Below are positions 1 through 8,587 of a stretch of 64,000 bases of DNA, in pieces. A program made the position numbers and the translations under genes. The notes under the pieces are model-generated. The model saw nothing but the letters and a program-made list of their open reading frames with translations, had not been told where the DNA came from and did no database searches. Source of the stretch: DATFVA01 sp963721075 (GTDB taxonomy: Bacteria > Bacteroidota > Ignavibacteria > Ignavibacteriales > Ignavibacteriaceae); the NCBI GenBank assembly GCA_963721075.1, contig CAVRHV010000006.1:124001-188000 (forward strand), given 5' to 3'. The stretch's first letter is position 1; every line of letters begins with the position of its first letter.

Positions 1-234
1 TTGCTGATCCATATAGTCTCCAATCAAAGCTCCTGCAGTACCGCCAACGGCAGCACCTATTATTGCTCCCAGTACGGTATTACCCAACTGATCGCCAATA
101 ACTCCGCCAACCACTCCCCCGCCAACACCGCCTATTACTCCACCTTTAACAGCATTGCTTGTACCGCAGCTGTAACCCAAAATAACAAGGCTTGCTACCA
201 CTACAACTAATATTATTCTTTTTATTTTTTTCAT
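1..234 (-). CDS. Glycine-zipper lipoprotein, C-terminus beyond window edge
   Basis: The first 78 codons are visible, read leftward from an ATG at 234 and open to the edge. A hydrophobic signal segment (residues about 7-20) ends at Cys23 in a loose lipobox (GYSC). Residues 31-72 are a glycine zipper with repeated GGV, GG and GAxxG steps, as in outer-membrane lipoproteins of the YiaD/SlyB type, which often continue into an OmpA peptidoglycan-binding domain. That continuation is not visible, so the OmpA assignment is inference. It lies 44 bp downstream of a barrel-like protein and is probably the third gene of the operon that starts at 1618. Confidence 0.75.
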   Translation of the reverse strand, partial: MKKIKRIILVVVVASLVILGYSCGTSNAVKGGVIGGVGGGVVGGVIGDQLGNTVLGAIIGAAVGGTAGALIGDYMDQQ

Positions 235-278
235 TTTTAAAATTCCTTTTTTTAATACCCGCTAACAATTATTTTCTC

Positions 279-776
279 TTATTCAAAGAAATATCTTACA
301 CCAAGCCCTGCGTCAATCCCCAGTCCGGCAAGCGGAGTAACCTGAAATACCGGTACCAGCTCCAAAAATACATCGATCGGAGTTGAATGAGGTAACCAGG
401 CAATTCCAAATACACCTCTTATACCAAATGATCCGTCATAACCGCCTCCGGTGTTGAACCTGCCTCCAAATCCGTAATAAAGCGGAAATCTTTCAGTTGA
501 TTGGATTGCATTAAATGCGTGCCAGAGATAATCCATATGAAAGTGAACACGGCCGGAATTATCGTAGTTTCCCTTGTATTTGATACGGTCGCCGCCAAGG
601 GAGACACCAAGACCGAAATCAAAAGCATTATCCTTTGACGTCCAGAGTTTAGCACTCAGCCCTGATGGTTCTCCTAAAATAATTCCAAGGCCAAATCCGT
701 GGTCTTGCGCTGTAACTGGCTTAGCCAGGAACATCATCAATCCCAGGACCATACAGAATAATATATTTTTTTTCAT
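279..776 (-). CDS. Small outer-membrane beta-barrel-like protein
   Basis: 165 aa with a clear Sec signal peptide (cleavage near AQD, residue about 24). The mature chain has alternating Gly/aromatic strands (LGIILGEPSG, FDFGLGVSLGG, YYGFGGRF) and ends in a C-terminal Phe-Phe-Glu, as in small barrels. It resembles uncharacterised outer-membrane proteins of the Bacteroidota/Chlorobi group, and no enzymatic motif is seen. It is 29 bp downstream of the DUF4382 lipoprotein and probably cotranscribed with it. The barrel assignment rests on composition only. Confidence 0.65.
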   Translation of the reverse strand: MKKNILFCMVLGLMMFLAKPVTAQDHGFGLGIILGEPSGLSAKLWTSKDNAFDFGLGVSLGGDRIKYKGNYDNSGRVHFHMDYLWHAFNAIQSTERFPLYYGFGGRFNTGGGYDGSFGIRGVFGIAWLPHSTPIDVFLELVPVFQVTPLAGLGIDAGLGVRYFFE

Positions 777-805
777 AACTAAGGCCTCTTTCGTTTTTTC
801 AAAAA

Positions 806-1618
806 TTATTTAATTCTTAAGTTGACTGTTTCTAAAGCAGTATTTTGATTTGCAGCAACATTTACATTAACAATGGTTGTATCATAATAAGCCGGATCTG
901 CAGAAAATACTTCCACCCTGTAAGTCTGTTGCAATAATGCCATTAGCCTGAATGACCCTGTAATTGGTTCAGCAATTGTAAGAGAGGTATCTGTTCCGCT
1001 TATTGCATAAACAAAACCAGCAGTGCTTACCGGATTTATTTCACCCGAAATACTTCCGGAGATTGCAGCAGGCGTTACTCTTATGACGGGTTTCAACTTA
1101 TATGTTCCATTACCCGCAGCTACTATTGACCGCTCAGCGTCAAAATCGAGTAATAGCTCGTAAACAATACCATCTTCTATATCAAAAGAGTGATTAAGCT
1201 TAATACCGGTTATCTGTCCGCTTGAAATTTCAAGAGGATGAGTAACTCCATCAACAACTATGTTGCTTCCCGTACCAATTATTAATCTTATTTGTGTATA
1301 GTGCCCGGCCTCAAGTGAATGGTCACCAAGCACAACACTTGCCCCATTCCTTAATAATAACAAATCATAAGTAGCAGGACTATTGTTTATCAAGAACCAA
1401 CCGCTGCTTGAATCAGATCCGGATCTATGAACTTCAACTCTTGTTACGACAATATTTACCTCGTCATAACCTGCGGGAAAATCAACCATTGTCAGCTTTA
1501 GCTGACCTCTCCCGGGTTCTGGTGAAGTTGAGTCAGAACAGCCAAAAATGAATAAGCCTGCTGTAAAAAAAATCAAAAGAGCTGCGAAATGAATTATTTT
1601 TTCTTTAGTGAATTTCAT
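806..1618 (-). CDS. DUF4382 domain lipoprotein
   Basis: 270 aa. The signal segment ends in a lipobox (LFIFGC, Cys27). Residues about 38-185 match the DUF4382 pattern: GQLKLTMVDFPAGYDEVNI, then VTRVEVHR, YDLLLL and GHYTQIRL, with LLLDFDAERS near the end. The last 85 residues look like an Ig/carboxypeptidase-regulatory-type beta domain. DUF4382 proteins are envelope lipoproteins of unknown role. This is the first gene of a probable three-gene operon reading toward the left edge, and its promoter carries the conserved regulon box at 1759-1793. Confidence 0.85.
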   Translation of the reverse strand: MKFTKEKIIHFAALLIFFTAGLFIFGCSDSTSPEPGRGQLKLTMVDFPAGYDEVNIVVTRVEVHRSGSDSSSGWFLINNSPATYDLLLLRNGASVVLGDHSLEAGHYTQIRLIIGTGSNIVVDGVTHPLEISSGQITGIKLNHSFDIEDGIVYELLLDFDAERSIVAAGNGTYKLKPVIRVTPAAISGSISGEINPVSTAGFVYAISGTDTSLTIAEPITGSFRLMALLQQTYRVEVFSADPAYYDTTIVNVNVAANQNTALETVNLRIK

Positions 1619-1732
1619 TGTTAAATTTTCTTTCTTTAATATTCTAAATAAAAATCGTTAATGTGCTTATCGCTTTTACACGAACATTTATGTTGTGGTT
1701 TCTGTGCATATAGTTTTTATTAAACTCATGGG

Positions 1733-1793
1733 AAACTACGGGAAGGCGCAAGTCAAAACAATCAGGCAAAGGGATGAAAAAAGACTTAATCCT
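1733..1793 (-). promoter_or_regulatory. Regulon-box promoter 1 (DUF4382 operon)
   Basis: In transcription order (minus strand) the box occupies 1793-1759, with the plus-strand core GGGATGAA at 1771-1778. Next comes -35 TTGTTT (1761-1756), then a 17-bp spacer and -10 TAGTTT (1738-1733). The ORF begins at 1618, giving a predicted leader of about 108 nt. One of ten sites with the same spacing. Confidence 0.7.
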
Positions 1794-1896
1794 ATTTATT
1801 GGGAATAAATTAGTTTAAAGTTTGATGCAAGGAACGATCTTGATAATTGTTCAGGAGAAGATCAATTTTGTAATCTTCTTTATCATTGCGATCCCT

Positions 1897-3624
1897 TTAT
1901 TTAATCAAAATCATTTTCTTAGTCGAAATAAAATTATTTACTCTCATTCTGTATATGTATATACCGCTTGCCAGTGATGAGCCGTTAAAATTAACTTCAT
2001 ACTGATTTGCCTGCTGGAATTTATTCACAAGGGTACTTACCTTTTGTCCGAGAACATTAAAAACTTCTATCGTTACAAATCCGTCTTTCGGAATTGTATA
2101 TCCTATCCTTGTTGCAGGATTAAAAGGATTCGGGTAGTTCTGTGACAGTGAAAAATCTAATTTATTATTCAGAAAATCATTTACTCCAAGCACATAGGGA
2201 TAATCGAAATTGTTTTCATAGAAAGTCTGGATTTCATCCGAAATATCCCTGACAACAGAAACAGAATTGAGAGGTGATGTACCGCGGCCTATTTCATATG
2301 CTACCAGGATCTCTATTTCATTGTTTTTGACCAGCTGAAATGGACCGGAGGTCTGGATGTCCCTCACGTCATTCTTTACTGTTGAGATCCAGCCGATTTG
2401 CTGAACCGGATCACCGGAACACCAGTAATAAGGATTAACCTCATCGCAGGAAACACCTCCGATCACCTCTCCGTACAGCCAGTTACAGGGATCAACAATC
2501 GAACCTGTACTCATTAATCCAAGCAGGTTATTTCTGGCTTCCAATTGATTGGATGGTTCTCTTAATATAGGGTCACTATTTATGATGTATTCTGCTGATG
2601 TCATCTTCTGATTCATTGCACCGGGGTAAATTGGAACACCCAGTGGTCCCTGGTAACTATAAGCAGTGTCTAATGGTAGATCAACGCCCTCATCATAAAT
2701 ATTGTTATTGTTTATGTCTTCAAATGATACTCCTGGTATGTAAGCCATTGGTCCGGTCAGCAGATCCGTCAAAAAGCAGGGAGGGTTATCTCCCCAGTCA
2801 TCCGGACTTGGATATATCAGGTAGGTATAACTGGCATTCCTGAGTGTATCGCAGCCAACTAAATTCTGACCGTATCCGGAAAGTTCCCCAATGTCAGCAT
2901 CGGCAAAGTGACAAAAATATACGTCCTTAAGAGTATCTGCAATATTTCCGGTATTTTTTATCCTGTATCTCACGAATACAACATTTCCGAGAGTTTGTGA
3001 AGAGGTGGCAAACGCGAAAATCGTCTGTCTTATTTCTATACCCTGGGGTTCACCCAACCACCTTCTATGTTCGGCAGGTACTCCATCATTGTATACGCAC
3101 CAGAAAGTTTCATCGCCAATAATGTCCGGTTTATCTTCGTCAGGATCCCAGACGCCGTTATTATTCAAGTCAACAGGATTGTATACTCCATCACCATCAC
3201 CATCGTAGAATTTTGCACCAAGAGCAACTGCATCACTCCATTCCTGCCAGCTCTGTCCGAATGGAACATCAGTTGAATTAAGTCTGTAAAGCGAAGCCAG
3301 AGTACTTGCCGTATCCATGCCGACGGTTCCCGGCTGGTAATCTTTAACCAGTCCACTCGGCGCAACCCCGTTAGCCCATAAACTGTCATTTGTATATCCG
3401 CTGAGCCAGAATCCGGCAGAAAAAAGAAATTGATGGTTTTGATAATATCCCGCTGAAGGATAACCCTGTATGCTAACCTCTGCAATATTTCCGGCATTAT
3501 TAAAAGGCAGGTAGATATTATTGATATTAATATAACTTTTTTTACCTGCATTCTGACTGAATATTTCAAGCGAAAATAAAAGAATAATTAACGCTGCGTT
3601 CAATAATATCATAATCTTTTTCAT
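1897..3624 (-). CDS. T9SS-secreted protein with type A sorting domain (paralog 1)
   Basis: 575 aa. It has an N-terminal signal peptide (residues 1-24, ending FSQN) and a large mature domain. Near residues 140-165 are Asp-rich calcium-loop-like segments (YDGDGDGVYNPVDLNNNG). The C-terminal 85 residues are a type IX sorting domain (FSLSQNYPNPFNPATRI, then VLGQKVSTLV, ASGIYIYRM and a final Lys). Predicted to cross the outer membrane through T9SS. No catalytic motif is recognised. It lies 17 bp downstream of a same-length paralog (3642-5369) with long stretches of near-identity, so the pair is a tandem duplication. Confidence 0.85.
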   Translation of the reverse strand: MKKIMILLNAALIILLFSLEIFSQNAGKKSYININNIYLPFNNAGNIAEVSIQGYPSAGYYQNHQFLFSAGFWLSGYTNDSLWANGVAPSGLVKDYQPGTVGMDTASTLASLYRLNSTDVPFGQSWQEWSDAVALGAKFYDGDGDGVYNPVDLNNNGVWDPDEDKPDIIGDETFWCVYNDGVPAEHRRWLGEPQGIEIRQTIFAFATSSQTLGNVVFVRYRIKNTGNIADTLKDVYFCHFADADIGELSGYGQNLVGCDTLRNASYTYLIYPSPDDWGDNPPCFLTDLLTGPMAYIPGVSFEDINNNNIYDEGVDLPLDTAYSYQGPLGVPIYPGAMNQKMTSAEYIINSDPILREPSNQLEARNNLLGLMSTGSIVDPCNWLYGEVIGGVSCDEVNPYYWCSGDPVQQIGWISTVKNDVRDIQTSGPFQLVKNNEIEILVAYEIGRGTSPLNSVSVVRDISDEIQTFYENNFDYPYVLGVNDFLNNKLDFSLSQNYPNPFNPATRIGYTIPKDGFVTIEVFNVLGQKVSTLVNKFQQANQYEVNFNGSSLASGIYIYRMRVNNFISTKKMILIK

Positions 3625-3641
3625 CGCTGATTCCCTTTTAT

Positions 3642-5369
3642 TTATTTAATTAAAACCATTTTTTTAGTCGAAATAAAATCATTTACTCTTATCCTGCATA
3701 TGTAAATACCGCTTGCCAGTGATGTGCCGTTAAAATTAACTTCATACTGATTTGCTTTCTGAAACTTATTCAGTATAGTACTTACCTTTTGTCCGAGAAT
3801 ATTATAAACTTCTATGGTTACTATTCCGTCTTCCGGCATTGTATACCTGATCTTTGAAGTAGAATTAAAAGGATTGGGATAATTTTGAAAAAGTTTATAA
3901 TCGGGATCCAGAGACGGTTCGTTACCACCATTCAGGTCAAACGGATATCCGAAATTATTTTCATAGAAGCTCTGGACATCATCAGAGATTTCCTTTGCTG
4001 CAGTTATCGAGCCCAGTGCAGAGTCTCCTCGTGCAACAATAAAACCCATTAATATCTCAACTTCCTGATTTTTTGCCAGGGTAAAAGGACCGGTTGACTG
4101 AATTTTCCTTACGTTCGCCCCGATGTCAGCTAGCCACCCGCTTTCTGCCACAGGATCACCTGAACACCAGTAGTAGGGATTTATTTCACTGCAGGGTATT
4201 CCTCCTGATACATGGGCTACCGGAAAAGTGCAGGGATCAACTACTTCTCCATATTGTGATAATCCCTGTAAATAATTTCTGGCCTCAGTAATATTTCTTG
4301 GATCACTATATCCTGGTGCTGCATTGATAATGAAAATTGAACCGGTCATATTTAAGTTTTGTGCTCCCGGAAATATCTTTGCCCCCAATGGTCCTCTGAA
4401 GCTGCGGGCTGTATCCAGCGCCGCATCGATTCCTTCGTCATAAATATTGTTGCTGTTAAGATCTTCGAAGGTTATTCCGGGCAGATAAGTTAAAGGTCCT
4501 TCCAGAATATTGGTAAGGAAGCAGGGAGGATTGTTTCCCCAATCCAGAGGACTGGGTTCCTTGTGGTAACCATAAGTTGCATTTCGAAGTGTATCACACC
4601 CAATGCGGGTGTGTTCATATCCAGATAATTCTCCAATGTCAACATCAGCAAGGTGGCCGAAGAAAACGTTTTTAAGGGTATCTGCCTGTAGACCGACGTT
4701 CTTAATTCTGAATCTCATAAAGATAACACTATCCAGAATGCCGGCAGATGCAAACCCGAAGATTGTCTGTCTGACTTCAATCCCCTGCGGTTCTGATCCC
4801 CACCTTCTTTCATTAGAAGAAACACCATCATTGTATACACACCAGAAACTCTCATCACCTAACATATCAGGTTTATCCTCATCCGGATCCCAGATTCCGT
4901 TGTTATTCAGATCAACAGGATCGTATAGTCCGTCATTATTCCCATCATAAAAATCGGCTCCAAGATCAACTGCATCTTTCCAGTCCTGCCAGCTGGTTCC
5001 GAATGGCGTATCGTCTGCCCCTACCCTGTAAATTGAAGCCCGGGGATCATCGGCCTCCATTCCAGCTTCTCCTGGCTGATAGGATCTTTCTCCATAACCT
5101 GTTGCATTTGCCCATATACTGTCATTAGTATATCCGCTTAAAATAATGTCTGCGCAGAATACAAATTCGTGATCTTGAAAATAGCCATTTGTTCTTCCGC
5201 TATCAGGGACTATGACATCGGCAATATGTCCCCGATTATCAAAAGGCAGATTGATGTGGTTAATGTTTATACGGGCAACAGGGCCTGATTTCTGACTGTA
5301 AGTGCTCTCCAAGCCGGATATCAGGATAATTGCTAACAACAATGAGATGATGAACCCTTTACTTGCCAT
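3642..5369 (-). CDS. T9SS-secreted protein with type A sorting domain (paralog 2)
   Basis: 575 aa, the same length as its downstream neighbour. Signal peptide 1-25 (ends TYSQ). It shares the motif block LGADFYDGNNDGLYDPVD, the FWCVYNDGV block, the NPYYWCSGDPV block and the T9SS C-terminal domain (YKLFQNYPNPFN, then NILGQKVST). Function is unknown; export through T9SS is inferred from the sorting domain. It is first in the two-gene unit. A degenerate regulon-like sequence near 5424-5448 is not convincing as its promoter. Confidence 0.85.
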   Translation of the reverse strand: MASKGFIISLLLAIILISGLESTYSQKSGPVARININHINLPFDNRGHIADVIVPDSGRTNGYFQDHEFVFCADIILSGYTNDSIWANATGYGERSYQPGEAGMEADDPRASIYRVGADDTPFGTSWQDWKDAVDLGADFYDGNNDGLYDPVDLNNNGIWDPDEDKPDMLGDESFWCVYNDGVSSNERRWGSEPQGIEVRQTIFGFASAGILDSVIFMRFRIKNVGLQADTLKNVFFGHLADVDIGELSGYEHTRIGCDTLRNATYGYHKEPSPLDWGNNPPCFLTNILEGPLTYLPGITFEDLNSNNIYDEGIDAALDTARSFRGPLGAKIFPGAQNLNMTGSIFIINAAPGYSDPRNITEARNYLQGLSQYGEVVDPCTFPVAHVSGGIPCSEINPYYWCSGDPVAESGWLADIGANVRKIQSTGPFTLAKNQEVEILMGFIVARGDSALGSITAAKEISDDVQSFYENNFGYPFDLNGGNEPSLDPDYKLFQNYPNPFNSTSKIRYTMPEDGIVTIEVYNILGQKVSTILNKFQKANQYEVNFNGTSLASGIYICRIRVNDFISTKKMVLIK

Positions 5370-5669
5370 AGCTTCTATTTCAAGTTGTTAAACATATTGT
5401 TTAACTGCTGATTGCAGGAGTATTTGAGGATTAAAAGAACTCCCCGTATCGCTGTAGATCCCTTATCCAGGTCTGTTTATTTAGTCACCCCGGGGTGTAT
5501 CATATTATTTGTTATAAAATAATATAATTGAACGACATACTCAATAATCTAATGAATCAAAAAACGTTACACCTTCCCTCCCAGGTGTATCAAAAACTTT
5601 GATTGTCTATGAAATGATTTACTTAAACACTGAATGGAATTAATACATTAAATTGCCGGGAACATCCGA
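5370..5669. other. Intergenic stretch with a perfect CACCCCGGGGTG palindrome
   Basis: No gene is seen in these 300 bases. The stretch contains a 12-bp perfect palindrome at 5486-5497 and two copies of GGTGTATCA (within 5494-5503 and 5582-5592). It also contains a degenerate GAGGATTAAAAGAACT segment (5426-5441) that resembles the regulon box but lacks good -35/-10 hexamers in register. The palindrome could be an operator for the T9SS pair or part of a terminator; it has no T-tract on either side. Confidence 0.35.
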
Positions 5670-5804
5670 TCAGTTGAATTTTTTATCCAGACTTACGGAA
5701 TTATTTTTTTCATTTTTCTTGTCTCTTTTAGCTGCCTTCTTTTCTTTTAAAGTTTTTAACGGTACTTTCTTCGAACCTTTTTTTGTATTCTGACCTTTAC
5801 TCAT
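5670..5804 (-). CDS. Small lysine-rich protein, 44 aa
   Basis: An ATG at 5804 follows a strong ribosome-binding site (AAAGGAGAAAATAAA). The product is extremely basic: MSKGQNTKKG, then KKVPLKTLKEKKAAKRDKK. This pattern (KGQ..KK..KPLKT.KEKKAAK) is shared by conserved small uncharacterised bacterial proteins; I recall no known function. A longer reading in the same frame begins at 6005 but overlaps the membrane-protein gene at 5861-6079 and has no ribosome site, so the short start is preferred. Probably cotranscribed from the promoter at 6109-6170. Confidence 0.75.
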   Translation of the reverse strand: MSKGQNTKKGSKKVPLKTLKEKKAAKRDKKNEKNNSVSLDKKFN

Positions 5805-5860
5805 TTTATTTTCTCCTTTGATTAAAATTGATACCGGAATGATAAAGAATTTTTTAACTT

Positions 5861-6079
5861 CTATGAATGTTTGTCTATTAAGGGGCGTTTTCGGAAAAGT
5901 AAAAAAGTAACTAATATAAAAATACCAATAGCGCCTGACATAATCAGCCATCCATTCTGCCTCACCATTCCATCGACATTTATCATTGTTCCGACGTGGA
6001 GACATAAAAACATAAGCGCAGCTGCCAGCAACGCAAAACCTGCGAATCTGTAATTCGTATTAGTCATAACTTTAAACAT
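5861..6079 (-). CDS. Small two-helix membrane protein
   Basis: 72 aa with two hydrophobic helices (residues about 11-32 and 43-62), separated by a short polar loop (NVDGMVRQNG) and followed by a basic tail (RKRPLIDKHS). No family is recognised. The start is uncertain between ATG 6079 and an in-frame ATG four codons later. It has its own regulon-box promoter only about 30 bp from the -10, and is followed by the small basic protein gene. Confidence 0.6.
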   Translation of the reverse strand: MFKVMTNTNYRFAGFALLAAALMFLCLHVGTMINVDGMVRQNGWLIMSGAIGIFILVTFLLFRKRPLIDKHS

Positions 6080-6108
6080 ATAGAACTTATCTTTTCAAGA
6101 TTTCTTAT

Positions 6109-6170
6109 AATGTAGGAAGTGTGAATTAGTTGTTCAATCGATCAAAAGGATGAAAAAGGAACTAATCCCT
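6109..6170 (-). promoter_or_regulatory. Regulon-box promoter 2 (small membrane protein unit)
   Basis: The box occupies 6170-6135 with plus-strand core AAAAGGATGAAAAAGGA (6144-6160). -35 is TTGAAC (6137-6132), then a 17-bp spacer, and -10 is TACATT (6114-6109). The start codon at 6079 is about 23 nt from the predicted transcription start. Confidence 0.7.
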
Positions 6171-6231
6171 TCATGGAAATATATTGTTTTCTACAATGGA
6201 GGTTTTCGTAATATTCTTGTTGATTAAGCAT

Positions 6232-6843
6232 TTATAACAAACTCGCCATAACAATAATTCCTGAAAGAATAATCAGTAAACCGGCAATTTTATTCACCCA
6301 CCCAAGTCCGGCTAAGTCAAGCTTTTTCCGGAAAAGTAAAACTCCGGAACTTAGAGCAAGAAACCATAACCCCGAACCTATAAATACACCTGCAACAAGA
6401 GCTGAAGCAGAAAAATTGCCAAGATCACTTCCCAATCCAAGGGCAGCAAATACGGCAAGAAAAGCAAAAATTGTTAAGGGATTTGTAAGAGTTATAAAGA
6501 AAGCTGTTAAATATGTTCTGAAAATCCCCGTATTGTGTATTGGGATCCTGGGATCGGCAGGTAATTTCCTGAATGTTCTTAAACCCAGGTAAAGAAGGAG
6601 TATTCCTCCTGCAAGTCGTATCCAAATTCTTTGGCTGACAAGAGTATCTGAAATAATCGTAAGTCCAAAGGCTGCAATACAACCATAAATCAGATCCGCA
6701 GTGGCAGCTCCAAGGCCTATAATTAGACCGCGTAATCGACCCTCGGTCAGTGTCCTCCGAATACACATTATACCAATAGGCCCGATGGGAACTGCCATCG
6801 CAAAACCTATAAATATTCCCTTCAGAAAAATGATAAAGACCAT
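6232..6843 (-). CDS. LysE/RhtB-family amino-acid exporter
   Basis: 203 aa, the usual length for the LysE translocator family, with six hydrophobic segments. The family start GFAMAVPIGPIG followed by RRTLTEGRLRGLIIGLGAATADLIYG is characteristic. TNPLTIFAFLAVFA in the middle is the second family signature. Predicted to export an amino acid or related metabolite across the inner membrane; the substrate cannot be deduced. It begins 57 bp after mlaD ends and could be a distal member of the mla transcript, or have its own promoter. Confidence 0.85.
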   Translation of the reverse strand: MVFIIFLKGIFIGFAMAVPIGPIGIMCIRRTLTEGRLRGLIIGLGAATADLIYGCIAAFGLTIISDTLVSQRIWIRLAGGILLLYLGLRTFRKLPADPRIPIHNTGIFRTYLTAFFITLTNPLTIFAFLAVFAALGLGSDLGNFSASALVAGVFIGSGLWFLALSSGVLLFRKKLDLAGLGWVNKIAGLLIILSGIIVMASLL

Positions 6844-6900
6844 ATTACAATCTTTGAAACAAAATGTTCACATTTGTTCAACCTATTATCGGCTCCTCTC

Positions 6901-7764
6901 TCAAAATCCCAGAAGCCAGCTATCCTGTGCTTTCTTTATAAATATTTCAAACTGGGCTAAACTGTTTTTAAGATTAATTAAGGTAGTATCGAAATTCTCC
7001 CCTGTGGATTTATCCATTAACAGTTTTCCCATTATTCCTTTTCCTGATTGCATATTGTTAGTAATTTTAGAAAGATCTAACGTGATTTCAGATGCATTCT
7101 CAACAGTTTTATTTAATGACGCCAGAAGAAGGTTCAGTTCATTTGTTTTTTCCATAAATGTTTTAAATCCAACTGAGCCGTCTTTAAGATTCGCAACAGT
7201 TGAATCGAAATTTTCCCTCCACGACTTATCCATTATCAGCCTTCCGATCGTTCCTTGTCCTGACTGTACATTATTTGTAATCGTCTTTAAATAACCTGTA
7301 ATGCTTGATGCGTTATCAATTGTAGATTTTAATGAATACAGGATATCGTCCATATTAATTGGAGGGGCTGTCTGTATAACATCATTATTTTCTATTCCTG
7401 TTTTTCCGCCTGTACCCGGACTGATAATCAAAACTTTATTCCCCATAAGGCCTTCAGAACCAATAGTTGCCAGCGCATCTTTTTTTATGAACTCCCGGGT
7501 GTTTTCGTCAATAAGGATGCCAACTCTTACAGAAGTATCACTGATCATTGTGATATTTTCTACGGTTCCAACATTTATTCCTGATAAACGCACATTATTT
7601 CCTGCCTGAAGTCCCCCAACATCTCTGAATACGCCGCTTAAGCGAAAAGTGCTTCTGAACAGCTGCTGTTTCGCACCGAGGAAATATATTGCAGCAATAA
7701 ATACTGCAATTCCAAGACTAATGAATATTCCCAGTCTGATTTTACTACTTATATTGTTTTTCAT
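6901..7764 (-). CDS. mlaD: MlaD-like MCE-domain lipid-binding protein
   Basis: 287 aa. One N-terminal membrane anchor (residues 10-30) is followed by an MCE domain (about 36-120; FRLSGVFRDVGGLQAGNNVRLSG, split here at GGLQAGNNVRLSG). The C-terminal part carries two homologous units about 72 residues apart (149-195 and 221-267), each with NNxQSGxGxxGxLxMDKS and ENFDxT. In the Mla system MlaD is the periplasmic substrate-binding ring that works with MlaE/MlaF on phospholipids. It is third in the mlaE-mlaF-mlaD operon, 26 bp after mlaF. The exact lipid and direction of transport cannot be read from sequence. Confidence 0.88.
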   Translation of the reverse strand: MKNNISSKIRLGIFISLGIAVFIAAIYFLGAKQQLFRSTFRLSGVFRDVGGLQAGNNVRLSGINVGTVENITMISDTSVRVGILIDENTREFIKKDALATIGSEGLMGNKVLIISPGTGGKTGIENNDVIQTAPPINMDDILYSLKSTIDNASSITGYLKTITNNVQSGQGTIGRLIMDKSWRENFDSTVANLKDGSVGFKTFMEKTNELNLLLASLNKTVENASEITLDLSKITNNMQSGKGIMGKLLMDKSTGENFDTTLINLKNSLAQFEIFIKKAQDSWLLGF

Positions 7765-7790
7765 TTAACTATCTCTTCTTATTTCTTTAT

Positions 7791-8570
7791 CTATTCAAAA
7801 AATGATTTTATCCATGGGTCTGTTGAATTGATAAGATCAGTGTACGATCCTTCTGCAAAACAAATTCCGTCCTTAATTATTATACACCGGTTGGCAGTGA
7901 GCCTGGCGCATTCGGTATCGTGAGTGATGATGATTGAAGTTGTTTTATATTTCTTTTGTACATCAAGGATAAGCTTACTTATTTCTCTGGATGTTATCGG
8001 ATCCAGCCCCGTTGTAGGTTCATCATATAGCATTATCTCGGGTTTTAGTATCAAAGTCCGGGCTAAACCCAACCTTTTGCGCATCCCGCCGGAGAGTTCT
8101 GAAGGCATCTCATTAATCGTTTTAGAAAGTCCTACATTCTCCAGAGCTTCTTTTATTAAAAGTTCCATCGTATCTTTTTTCATTGATCGCTTTTTTCTTC
8201 TAAGCGGAAATTCAAGGTTTTCTCTGACTGTCATCGAATCATATAAGGCACCGCTTTGAAAAAGAAATCCTATTTTTTTTTGAATCTCAGATAGTTCAGC
8301 ACTTTTTAATTCAGAAATATTTTGTCCGAAGATAAATAGTTTCCCCTCATCAATTTCAACCAATCCCGCAATACATTTAATAAGGACTGATTTACCCGTT
8401 CCCGACTTACCAAGGATCGCAAGGTTTTCCCCTATTGGAATATTAAGATTAATATCCCGTAATACATGATTATTGCCGAAAGATTTCTTAAGATGCTCCA
8501 TCTGAAGTACAACAGAACTCTTGAGCTTACTATCATTTTTAATTTCAATATTGTCCTTATTCTGTGTCAT
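7791..8570 (-). CDS. mlaF: MlaF-like ABC transporter ATP-binding protein
   Basis: 259 aa. It has a Walker A motif (LGKSGTGKSVLIK), a signature motif (LSGGMRKRLGLART, the Met/Arg-rich form typical of Mla/Ttg2A ATPases), a Walker B (ILKPEIMLYDEPTTGLDP) and an H-loop (IIITHD). It energises the inner-membrane MlaE permease in phospholipid transport between membranes. It lies 17 bp downstream of mlaE and 26 bp upstream of mlaD. Confidence 0.92.
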   Translation of the reverse strand: MTQNKDNIEIKNDSKLKSSVVLQMEHLKKSFGNNHVLRDINLNIPIGENLAILGKSGTGKSVLIKCIAGLVEIDEGKLFIFGQNISELKSAELSEIQKKIGFLFQSGALYDSMTVRENLEFPLRRKKRSMKKDTMELLIKEALENVGLSKTINEMPSELSGGMRKRLGLARTLILKPEIMLYDEPTTGLDPITSREISKLILDVQKKYKTTSIIITHDTECARLTANRCIIIKDGICFAEGSYTDLINSTDPWIKSFFE

Positions 8571-8587
8571 TCTTATGATTACTTAAT

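Noticed and set aside
1..210. 69-aa plus-strand open frame at the left edge
   Set aside because: It is the complement of the glycine-zipper lipoprotein gene, which has a signal peptide and a proper start.
5424..5450. GAGGATTAAAAGAACT segment resembling the regulon box before the T9SS pair
   Set aside because: It lacks GGATGAA, and the in-register -35 and -10 hexamers (CTGCAA, TGTTTA) are poor.
6701..7294. 197-aa plus-strand open frame
   Set aside because: It is antisense to the lysE and mlaD genes, has no ribosome site and no recognisable domain.
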